Positions 1 through 6,862 of a stretch of 6,913 nucleotides of DNA are shown in pieces. Each line of letters starts with the position of its first letter. Within the stretch, counting starts at the first letter, position 1. The notes under the pieces were generated by a model. It made no database searches. It saw nothing but the letters and a program-made list of their open reading frames with translations, and had not been told where the DNA came from. This stretch comes from Acidimicrobiaceae bacterium (GTDB lineage Bacteria > Actinomycetota > Acidimicrobiia > Acidimicrobiales > Palsa-688), in the NCBI GenBank assembly GCA_027334785.1, contig DAHWQF010000178.1:1-6913 (forward strand), given 5' to 3'. The translations under genes were made by a program, and so were the position numbers.

Positions 1-460
1 GTCAAATCCTTGCTCATAGCGGCGTTGGTCCCCGAGGTGGCGCCACTTCGTGCCCTCACCGTCAGCCGGTTGACGGCCCTCAACTCCGGGGTGGTCCGCG
101 CCTTCGTCCCGGGCACGGGACGCCAACAGGTCCTGGAGCGCCTCCGTCGCTGGGCGGCTGAGGTCGGAGAGCTGAAGCTCGGCGACGACGAGCAGGACCC
201 GACGGTCACCGTCGCTCTTTCGGGGGTCGACACCGCGCCCATCTTGGAGGCGGCCCGGAGCGTTGACAACGACGGCGAACGCCGTCGGAAGGTGAAAGAG
301 ATGTTGGTAGACGTCCTGCAGGTGAAGGGATCTGCCGGCAGCCTCGATCTCCCACGGGCCGAGGTGACCCTGGCAGGGGACGAGGCGCGAGGTAGCCGTG
401 GTGTTCGGCAACGTCCGTGACCCCGTGGACCTGCCCGACGAGATGTTGCGGGCAGACACC
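1..460 (+). pseudogene. Internal fragment of a BREX-type ATPase (PglY/DUF6079-like), frameshifted and truncated
   Basis: The reading frame is already open at base 1, so the 5' part lies outside the window. Frame 1 runs to a stop at 418-420. It contains segments such as LIAALVPEV, LTVSRLTALN, RRWAAEVGEL and SVDNDGERRRKVKEML, which I recognise from memory as resembling the large 'phage resistance' ATPases of BREX type 2 (PglY). Frame 2 then resumes the same family pattern with WQGTRREVAVVFGNVRD and LPDEMLRAD. Removing one C from the CCC at 368-370 joins the two into one chain (EVT-WQGTRR). After about base 460 the expected continuation is absent and frame 2 runs through arginine- and proline-rich noise to a stop at 587-589. 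Known PglY proteins exceed 1000 residues, so about 150 residues of the middle remain and the P-loop is not in view. I am sure of the frame junction and moderately sure of the family. Confidence 0.6.
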
Positions 461-543
461 AGGCCCAGGGGACCGAGGCCCTGTCCTCGGTCGGCTGGGT
501 GCCACCTACCGCCCCCCGGGAAGCGGGAAGCCGCGAGCCAACG

Positions 544-586
544 GGAGGCACGCCTCCAGCTCGAGCTGCCGGGGTTGGGACCCCGG
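544..586. repeat. Three adjacent inverted repeats upstream of the DUF1016 gene
   Basis: Three perfect inverted repeats sit almost end to end. GGAGGC/GCCTCC has a 2-base loop (544-557). CAGCTCGAGCTG is a 12-bp perfect palindrome (557-568). CCGGGGT/ACCCCGG is a 7-bp stem around the loop TGGG (569-586). No T-tract follows, so a canonical intrinsic terminator is not supported. They lie between the broken BREX fragment and the DUF1016 start, so they could be regulatory, an old mobile-element end, or chance in GC-rich DNA. Confidence 0.5.
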
Positions 587-608
587 TGAACCCGAACGCC
601 GGGCCGGG

Positions 609-619
609 CCACGACGTGG
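609..619. promoter_or_regulatory. Short interrupted palindrome near the DUF1016 start (possible operator)
   Basis: CCACG-A-CGTGG is an 11-base palindrome with one central base, ending 26 bases before the ATG at 646. A CAAGAT at 634-639 sits where an actinobacterial -10 box would give a leaderless transcript starting at or next to that ATG, but no TTGACA-like -35 is visible. An operator role is an inference from position only. Confidence 0.2.
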
Positions 620-645
620 TCACGGGGGCTGTGCAAGATAGGGGC

Positions 646-1708
646 ATGGACATCGACGTCGGAGCCGAGAGCTATGCCTCGCTGCTGGCCAAAGCCAAGG
701 CTGCGGTGCGCTCGGCTCGGCTGAGGGCACACCTGGCGGTGAACGCGGAGATGGTCGGCCTGTACTGGCGCCTCGGCCGGTTGATACTGGAACGCCAGCA
801 GGCCGAGGGCTGGGGGACCAAGGTCATCGAGCGCCTTTCGGCTGACCTCCGAGCAGAGTTCCCGGAGATGAAAGGCCCGTCGCGCCGCAACCTTCTCTAT
901 ATGCGGGCCTTGGCCGAGGCATGGCCAGAATGGGTGCAACAGGCTGTTGCACAATTGCCCTGGGGCCATATCACGGTCCTCCTGGACAGGCTCGATGACC
1001 AGGCCCTGCGGGAATGGTACGCCCACCAGGCCGTAGCCCACGGCTGGTCCCGAAACGTGCTGGTCAACCAGGTCATGAGCCAGCTGCACCGGCGAGCCGG
1101 CGCGGCGCCGTCCAACTTCGCCGCCACGTTGCCAGCCGGCGACTCCGAGCTCGTCCAGCAGGTGACCAAGGACCCCTACAACCTGGAGTTCCTCGACCTG
1201 AGGGCCGAGGTGGACGAACGCCGGCTCGAGGAAGCCCTGGTCGCCCACCTCCAGCGCTTCCTGCTCGAACTGGGCACGGGCTTCGCCTTCGTGGGACGCC
1301 AGTACCGCCTGGAGGTGGAGGGCCAAGAGTTCTTCATCGAGCCAAGAGTTCTTCATCGACCTGCTCTTCTACCACCTTCACCTGCACCGCTACGTGGTGA
1401 TGGACCTGAAGACGGGCCGCTTCAAGCCCGAGCACGCCGGCCAGTTGAACTTCTACGTCAACGTCGTCGACGACATGGTGCGTGGTGACCGGGACGGCCC
1501 CACCCTCGGGATCCTCCTTTGCGCCAGCCACAACGAGCGGGTCGTCCGCTATGCGCTCCACGGCCTCGCAACACCGATGGCGGTGGCCGGGTACCGCTAC
1601 CGGGAGCTGCCCGACGAGGTCCGGGCGGCCCTGCCCGAGGAAGGCGTGCTGGAGGCCACGGCCCGCTCCGTGGTCGACGACTCGGCTGCGCCACCGCAGG
1701 CTGGCTAA
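646..1708 (+). pseudogene. DUF1016/YhcG-family PD-(D/E)XK nuclease, broken by a 19-bp tandem duplication
   Basis: The frame from ATG 646 shows the DUF1016 N-terminal domain (about residues 10-150: LYWRLGRLI, GWGTKVIERLSADL, SRRNLLYMRAL, QLPWGH, HGWSRN). The start of the C-terminal nuclease domain follows (TKDPYNLEFLDL, LVAHLQRFLLELG, FAFVGRQYRL). At residue 231 the FFID motif is interrupted because 19 bases are repeated, and the shifted frame ends at 1488, giving about 280 residues. Removing one copy restores FFIDLLFYHLHLHRYVVMDL, then KTGRFKPEHAGQLNFY, to the TAA at 1706-1708. The repaired protein is 347 residues, normal for the family, with D232 and D247-x-K249 as likely PD-(D/E)XK residues. 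DUF1016 proteins are putative nucleases common in defence islands, usually near restriction systems. No good Shine-Dalgarno precedes ATG 646, and in-frame GTG codons at 616 and 631 are alternative starts. It converges on the helicase gene across a 64-bp gap in which I see only a weak 5-bp hairpin (AGCCG/CGGCT, 1728-1747). Confidence 0.9.
1322..1359 (+). repeat. Exact 19-bp tandem duplication inside the nuclease catalytic motif
   Basis: The 19-base unit GCCAAGAGTTCTTCATCGA occurs at 1322-1340 and again, with no mismatch or spacer, at 1341-1359. Bases flanking the two copies differ, so the unit is exactly 19 bp. Because 19 is not a multiple of three, it shifts the reading frame by one. A single copy gives the conserved FFIDLLFYH motif of the DUF1016 nuclease. 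Confidence 0.97.
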
Positions 1709-1772
1709 GACCCGCCCACCTATTGAGAGCCGAGTGGTTTTCCGGCTGTCGCTCGGGTAAGCCTCGGGCCGG

Positions 1773-4700
1773 CTAATGGCCTTCGCCGCGCCGGGTCTCT
1801 CTGATGGCGGCTTCGAGGGCGTCGACGATGTTCCTGCCCCGGCGCCGAAAGCCGAGCAACGAGATCGCTTCGCTGAGCAGTTCGTCCTCGGTGCGCAGAA
1901 GGGTGTCTGACTCGATCCAGCGGATGAGCGCCACCAGTTCCTCGGGGGTGTAGGCGGTGATGGGCCCAAGCCCGGGGTGGATGGGCATGCGACCCCGACG
2001 GGTGGCTCCGATCGGGTCAGGCGGCGCAATGACCGGGGCGGGATCATCGACGACCGGGGCAGACGCGGCGTCGGCGGCGACAACCGCTGCCTGGTAGGCG
2101 GCGACCGCTCGGGCGATCTCGGCGTCACGGTGGCGGAACCATTCGGTGGACCAGATGCGATGGAACCGCCAGCCGAGGCGTTCCAGGTGCTCCTGGCGGA
2201 GCCGGTCCCGGTCTCGGGCGGTCTCGGAGGAGTGGTAGGTGGCACCGTCGCACTCGATGGCCAGGACCATCCGGCCGGGAAGGGTGGGATTTTGGCGACG
2301 TAGTCAATCCAGTACCCGGAGCACCCCCACTGAGGGACAAGCGGAATACCGGCTCTAATCAGTTGGGCTTCCACGTCGCGCTCGAAGGGGTTGAGGTCGG
2401 GCTTGTCCTTGGCGACTTCACCAAGGTTCGAGCCACCGGACTCGGCGTAGGCCAGGTACCGGCCCAGCATCTTGGCGCCCTCGGCCCGGAGCTTGGTCGG
2501 GTCGAGGTCGGGGGAGGTGAAGCTGGACACCACGGTCATGCGCTTGCGGGCACGGGTGACGGCCACGTTGAGACGTCGTTCCCCGCCGGCGTTGTTGAGC
2601 GGACCGAAGCGGTATTGCATGCGTCCATCGGAAGTTTTGGTGTAACCGACGGTCAAGATGATGGCGTCACGTTCATCGCCTTGGACCCGTTCGAGGTTCT
2701 TGACGAACAGCGGCTCCGACTGGGTCGCTTCCGAGGCTTGGGCGGTGACGAAGGCGTCGAGGACGTCATCGCTCTGGCGAGCCCGGCGCAGTGTCTCCTC
2801 GATGCGGTTGGCGTGCTTGATGCCCATAGCGATGACCCCGAGGGACTCGTCCGGGTGGGTGCGCGCGTGCTCTGCGATGAGCTCCACCACAGCCAAGACC
2901 TCATCGGGGGCGGAGTCTTCTTCGCCGGGCCGGCCGGGCCGCCACGGGATGTGCACGTGACGTACCGGGTCGTCGATGCCCACTCCGGGGAAGGTGGTCA
3001 TCCCATAGTCGTAAAGCGACGACTGGGCGTTGGAGAAAGCGATGAGCCGCTCGTCTCGGGAGCGGTAGTGCCAACCGAGGGTTCGGGTCCCCACCGGCGG
3101 GGGCAGCAGGGCGGCCATCTGGTCGAGCACCGACTCGACGTCGGACAACAGCGACACGTCCGAGCCCGCTTCGGCCTCTTCGTCGTCGACGCCGCCTCCC
3201 GAGGGGGAGAAGAAGCTGGTGGGCGGCAGCTGCTTGGGGTCGCCCGCCACGATCACCCGCGCGGCCCGGGCGATGACGCCGGCCGCGTCGTGCGGAGTGA
3301 CCTGGGAGGCTTCGTCGAAGATGGCGACATCGAAGCAACGGGTCATGGGCAACAGCTGGGAGACCACCAGCGGAGACATGGCCCAGCACGGCTTGAGCGC
3401 CCCCAACACGTCGGGAGCGGCCTGGTAGAGGTCCCGCATGGACATGAACCTGCGCATCAAGGCCGCCTGCCTGGTGACAACCTGCGACTGCTCGGGGAAC
3501 TGGTCCCGCATGGCAGTGATGCGCTCCGCGACTGCGCGGCGGACTCGCAGGGGCCCCGAAGCGATATGCGCCTTGTCGGCTCCGACGAACTCGGCCACGT
3601 TGCGGCTGGCAGACGTCCCGTCGAAGGTGCCGACGGCTGGGTCGTTGATCGAGACATGCTCGAGGACCGACGCCGTCCACACCGATTCGAGTGCGGCGAG
3701 GGCACCGTCGGCATCGAGGTTGCGGGCGGTCAGCTCCTCCACCAGCGGGCCGAGCCCGGCCCGCCACAGGCTGTCCCTCAGTTGGGTGAGCTGCGGGAGC
3801 TTGTACAGCGTCTCGGCGTCGGAAGCCAGCGCGGCGAGCCGTTCGCTGAGCGTGTCGGTGGCAATTCGGTCCAGGTCGGCGGAACCGACCCAGGCTCCCA
3901 GGGCCCGCAGCTCGTTCGATAGCTGGCCGTAGGCGCCCTCGGCACCCGCCAGGTCGGAGGGCAGGCGCGGCCGGCCGCCGTCGAGGCTGACCTGGCCCCA
4001 CCGTTCGGCCTGGGCGGCAGCTGTGGTGGTCGCTTGGAGCAGCTGGACAGAACGCACCTTCACCCCCGGTAGGGCGCAGGAGCGCAACTGCTTCTTGGCG
4101 GAGCGGTAGGAGCCGTTGAACATCGAGCCGAACAACCGCGATCCTCGCTTAGCGCCCGGGGCCATGGCGGCCGTCAGCTGGCTCAGCGGCAACGTGTAGA
4201 TGTTCGCCTCGAAGAGGTTTAGCGTGGCGGCCACCCCGTCGAGCAGTTGCAGCACTTGCGACCACGTGGCAACGTCGCCGGCCGGGCGCAGGCCGCACTC
4301 TGCCACCAGGTGGGAGAGGCGAGCCGAGGTTTGTGGCCACGTATGTCCCGATACGGCCGAGGCGGCGTCCAGCGCGGCCTGAGCCTCGGCCGGGGTGGGG
4401 ATGGTCCCAGCCGTCAGGGCAGTCGCCCAGGGGCTGGTCGCCCTGGACAACCGCAGGCCACCCAGGTTGGCGTACTCACGCAGCGCCTGTCTTGCGTGGT
4501 CGTACGCGGGGGCGCCGAGCGCTTCGAGCACAGGGCCGCGCAGCCGCAAACTCGAGCGGAAGGTACCCGGGATGCCGATGAGCCGGGACTGGGCTTCGTA
4601 CACCGACAAGCCCCACGGCTCCCGCCGGCTGTGCAAGGCGTCGTTGTGACGTACCAGGTCGGCCCGGCGGCGGACGAGAGCCTGCTGCACCTCGGTGACG

Positions 4701-5869
4701 TCGACCACACCGATGCTGGAGGCGTCGGCGAGCGCCTTGGCCAGCTCCTGGGCGAGCTTGCGCTTCGATGCGACCCCGTCGTGCAAGTCGAGCACCAAGT
4801 CAGCGAGCCCATGCTTGTTGAGACGGTTCACCACCGCGTCGATGGCAGCCCGCTTCTCGGCCACGAAGAGCACCTTCTTACCCCGCGCTGCAAGCGACGC
4901 GATCAAGTTGGCGATCGTCTGGGACTTGCCCGTCCCGGGCGGGCCCTCCACGACCAGGTCGCTGCCACGGACCGCGGCGTTGATGACATAGCTCTGGGAG
5001 GAGTCCGCGTCGAGGACAAGGAACTCGTCTGCTGGTGGGACCCGGTCGGGCTCGGTTATCTCCGCCGACGCCTGGCGATCCCGGACGGCCTGAGCAGCCG
5101 GGGTGTAGCCGGCGATGGCACACAACAGGTCAGAGGCGACCAAGGCGTCGGTGCCGGCCTCGAGGTCTTTGACCATCTCCCACTTGGCGTAGGAGAAGTT
5201 GCCGAGCACCACCCGGGGTGTCACGGCGAAGCCCTGCACCTCCGAGGCGGCCTTGGCCAGGCCCTCGAACAAGGCAGCCGGGTCAGGAGCCCCGGTACCA
5301 CTTTCGTCAAGCAGATCGAGGAGCTCGCTGGCGTCCACGTTCACCTCGAAGTCCTGAGCCAAGACGTAGAGGAGGGTCGGGTTGACCTCCCACTCGTCGG
5401 GCAGGGACACGTCGAAGCTCTCCTCGGCCCGGCCGCGTGGCGTCAGGTTCGCCTGGCGCAACAGGACCGGCGCGCAGGGCGCCGTGGCGCTGCGCTCGCT
5501 CGTCCAGGTGGCCATGCCCCAGGCCAGGAACAGCGTTCGAAGGCCGCGCTCCTCGAAGTTCTCGGTCGCCTTGGCCCGGATGGTCCTGGCCCGCTTGGGT
5601 GCGTCGCCTCCGCTGTCGTCGCCGAACAGCGTGGTGAGCGCCATGGCGCGTGACCCGAGAAGCTGCTCGACCGCCACCGGGTCAGCGGCCGAGCCGGGAC
5701 CCAAGTCCAGGGTGCCGACCTTGAGGTCCCGGTAGTACAGCAACGTGTTGCGGGCACCCAGGTCAACCAGCTGCCCGGTCCACACCTGTTGGGCCCGCCG
5801 AACCGCCTCAGCGCGGTCCGGGTCGAGGGCCGTCTCGGCGGCTTGGCCTGCCCTTTCACTGTTCGTCAC
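1773..5869 (-). CDS. DUF4011 superfamily 1 helicase with C-terminal Vsr-like nuclease domain (Hhe-like), frameshifted
   Basis: The protein starts at GTG 5869. An in-frame TAG lies seven codons upstream, so this is the earliest start in the frame, although no clear Shine-Dalgarno precedes it. A DUF4011-type domain occupies about residues 25-190 (QLVDLGARNTLLYYRDLK, LFLAWGMATW, WEVNPTLLYVL). SF1 helicase motifs follow: Walker A GPPGTGKS at 309-316, FDEAS with D852/E853, GDPKQLPPT at 876-884, GWHYRSR at 932, VQGDERDAI near 1060-1070, and VAVTRARKR around R1106. A Vsr-like/MTES_1575 nuclease domain begins near F1162 (FERDVEAQL, WIDY with D1189). It then breaks after K1193, where TTTT at 2290-2293 appears one base short. 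In the shifted frame it continues as NPTLPGRMVLAIECDG and GWRFHRIWSTEWF, plus a helical tail, to the TAG at 1773-1775. The repaired length is 1365 residues. Unrepaired, the first frame runs on, antisense through the DUF1016 gene, to 1334. The architecture resembles the Hhe single-gene antiphage system; activity is inferred. Confidence 0.9.
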
Positions 5870-6083
5870 AGAGCCACGGTCTCGCGTCTACTTGTGAAGC
5901 GCACACATTGGATCACGGCAACTCCTACCCCTGTACCGACTACACCCGAGATGGTAGAACGCGGAAGAGCCAGGGGACGGGTGGTCTCCTCGTGCACCCG
6001 GTGATTCTCTCCGAGCCGCCATAGCGACCGCCCTGATGTTTCTCTGAACAACGGTCAAACCCGTCCCTAAGCCTAAGACCGCT

Positions 6084-6098
6084 CGCGTCCTAGACGCG
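6084..6098. repeat. Hairpin-forming inverted repeat in the divergent region
   Basis: CGCGTC-CTA-GACGCG is a perfect 6-bp stem with a 3-base loop. It lies about 215 bases upstream of the helicase start and 258 bases upstream of the excisionase-like start. No T-rich tail follows, so a terminator is not supported. A protein-binding site is possible. Confidence 0.5.
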
Positions 6099-6134
6099 TT
6101 CGTGAGCAGCCTGCCTGTCGCTCGACGACGGTGG

Positions 6135-6148
6135 CAGTCTGCAGACTG
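6135..6148. promoter_or_regulatory. 14-bp perfect palindrome, candidate operator or recombination site
   Basis: CAGTCTGCAGACTG reads the same on both strands. A perfect 14-bp palindrome is uncommon by chance in a region this short. It sits 37 bases from the hairpin at 6084-6098 and about 207 bases before the excisionase-like gene. Perfect dyads of this size often bind dimeric regulators, and the HTH protein encoded next door is one possible partner; that link is inference. Confidence 0.4.
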
Positions 6149-6339
6149 GTAGCTCAGTTGCGAGATCAACCCACGGCACCCTGCGACAAGACCCGTAACC
6201 GGGCCGTAGCAGGAAGGCCTCGCTCCCGCCTGTCTGGTTATGAGAAGGCTGGATGAGCGCCGATGAGGAAATCCTTGTTGGCTCCGGGGTCGCGGCGGCC
6301 CAAAGAGTAATAGGGCGGTGAACGGAAGGCCGCTCGGTC

Positions 6340-6346
6340 AAGGAGG
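6340..6346 (+). promoter_or_regulatory. Strong ribosome binding site for the excisionase-like gene
   Basis: AAGGAGG matches the 16S anti-Shine-Dalgarno sequence and ends nine bases before GTG 6356. This supports that GTG over the in-frame ATG at 6377, which lies 30 bases from the site. Confidence 0.75.
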
Positions 6347-6355
6347 TGGTCCAAG

Positions 6356-6568
6356 GTGGAGAGCAGCCGGTTGGTGATGAGCGTGACTGAAGCCGCGGAG
6401 TTTCTCGGGATCTCGCGGGCATTGGCCTACGAGCTGGCGCGCTCGCAGAAGCTGCCGGCGGTGCGGCTCGGACGCCGGCTCGTGGTGCCCCGGAAGGCTT
6501 TGGCCTTCTGGCTCGAGCAGTCCTGTGGGCTCGAGGGCTCCGGAGCGCTGGGGGACTTGGCCCGGTGA
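6356..6568 (+). CDS. Excisionase-like helix-turn-helix DNA-binding protein
   Basis: This 70-residue protein is almost entirely one winged HTH_17/excisionase-type domain (about residues 8-56). SVTEAAEFLGISRALAYELA forms the helix-turn-helix, followed by KLPAVRLGRRLVVPRKALAF, where the wing and the R-x-P pattern match the family. Such proteins act in the cytoplasm as DNA-bending recombination directionality factors for tyrosine integrases, or as small regulators in integrative elements and plasmids. The start at GTG 6356 is fixed by the strong AAGGAGG upstream. The stop overlaps the start of the next gene by four bases (GTGA), so the two are probably one operon. No integrase or replication gene is in the window, but one could lie beyond the right edge. 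The family call is firm; an excision role as opposed to a transcriptional one is not settled. Confidence 0.85.
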   Translation: MESSRLVMSVTEAAEFLGISRALAYELARSQKLPAVRLGRRLVVPRKALAFWLEQSCGLEGSGALGDLAR

Positions 6569-6792
6569 CCGCCGCTTGGTGGGAGCACTTGGCTGAACTG
6601 TTGGACGAGGCGGCTGAGTACTTGGCCGACCACGAGCTCTCGACCGCCGACTACCTGTCGCGCGCGGCCTGGATGGCGCGCGCCATAGGCGAAGAGGAAG
6701 CAGCCGGGGAGCAGCGGTGCCTACACCGCGGCTCCGGAGCGAGGAGGGGCGGCCCGAGGCGTCGTTGGGGATGCTGGCGCGCCAGCTGGTGA
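6565..6792 (+). CDS. Small unknown acidic protein, coupled to the excisionase-like gene
   Basis: The GTG at 6565 overlaps the preceding stop as GTGA, a layout typical of translational coupling and the best reason to believe this gene. The first 50 or so residues are acidic and probably helical (EHLAELLDEAAEYLADHELS, then AAWMARAIGEEEAAGE), with no signal peptide or membrane segment. I do not recognise a family. From about residue 51 the composition turns abruptly to arginine, glycine and tryptophan (RRGGPRRRWGCWRASW). At the same place another frame, opening at 6717, has better codon use. Either the last 25 residues are real, or a base is missing near GG 6716-6717 and the true protein continues in that other frame to 6842, about 92 residues. 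The N-terminal part is fairly secure; the C-terminus is not. Confidence 0.6.
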   Translation: MTAAWWEHLAELLDEAAEYLADHELSTADYLSRAAWMARAIGEEEAAGEQRCLHRGSGARRGGPRRRWGCWRASW

Positions 6793-6842
6793 GGGCACCA
6801 ACCTCGCCGGCGGCCATGGACGGCCGGCGGCGGGGGCGGTAG
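6717..6842 (+). CDS. Possible small overlapping gene or frameshifted tail of the previous gene
   Basis: A 41-codon frame opens at GTG 6717 with GGGGAG seven bases upstream and ends at TAG 6840-6842. Thirty-seven of 41 codons end in G or C, higher than in the competing frame over the same bases. Its sequence (VPTPRLRSEEGRPEASLGML, then ARQLVRAPTSP) is unremarkable and matches no family I know. It may be a separate short gene or the true C-terminus of the protein starting at 6565. Confidence 0.3.
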   Translation: MPTPRLRSEEGRPEASLGMLARQLVRAPTSPAAMDGRRRGR

Positions 6843-6862
6843 CAACAGCGGCCATGGACGGC
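6810..6862 (+). repeat. Pair of 15-bp direct repeats at the right edge
   Basis: GCGGCCATGGACGGC occurs exactly at 6810-6824 and 6848-6862, 38 bases apart start to start. A second short repeat, AGTAGCT, is at 6896-6902 and 6907-6913, flanking CGCG. No gene is evident after 6842. The repeats could be iteron-like or binding sites for the HTH protein, but two copies are too few to call an origin. Confidence 0.5.

Larger units (their letters stand above)
5870..6355. other. Divergent intergenic region between helicase and excisionase-like gene
   Basis: These 486 bases lie between the helicase start (leftward) and the excisionase-like start (rightward), so both promoters should be here. I find no convincing -35/-10 pair for either gene. 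On the minus strand a TACCAT (5951-5956) could be a -10, but its -35 is poor. The visible structure is two clean inverted repeats (6084-6098 and 6135-6148), a tandem CCTAAG pair (6066-6077), and a minus-strand frame of moderate coding character ending at 6238. I see no RNA gene. Confidence 0.6.

Noticed and set aside
569..586. CCGGGGT/ACCCCGG hairpin as a tRNA T-arm or an intrinsic terminator
   Set aside because: The loop lacks the TTCGA pattern of a T-arm and no T-tract follows the stem, so neither reading is supported.
499..645. Upstream extension of the DUF1016 frame to an earlier ATG
   Set aside because: The extra 49 residues are proline- and glycine-rich, cross the inverted-repeat cluster and are not typical of the family. 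ATG 646 gives the normal N-terminus.
1334..1772. Extension of the helicase frame antisense through the DUF1016 gene
   Set aside because: After the frameshift near 2293 this frame is noise. The true C-terminus, with nuclease motifs, is in the neighbouring frame and ends at 1773.
1709..1772. Terminator between the convergent genes
   Set aside because: Only a 5-bp AGCCG/CGGCT stem with a 10-base loop and scattered CTCGGG repeats are present, too weak to call.
2363..3922. Long open frame of 519 codons on the + strand
   Set aside because: It is antisense to the helicase, whose conserved motifs lie on the other strand. The translation is rich in G, H, V and D with no recognisable domain, as expected for a shadow frame in GC-rich DNA.
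4247..5653. Long open frame of 468 codons on the + strand
   Set aside because: Antisense to the DUF4011 and Walker A part of the helicase. It has no domain and is a composition artefact.
6147..6160. TGGTAGCTCAGTTG resembles the D-arm of a tRNA
   Set aside because: The bases that follow (CGAGATC) do not continue the D-arm, and no anticodon arm, TTCGA loop or acceptor partner is found nearby. At most it is a chance match or a tiny remnant.
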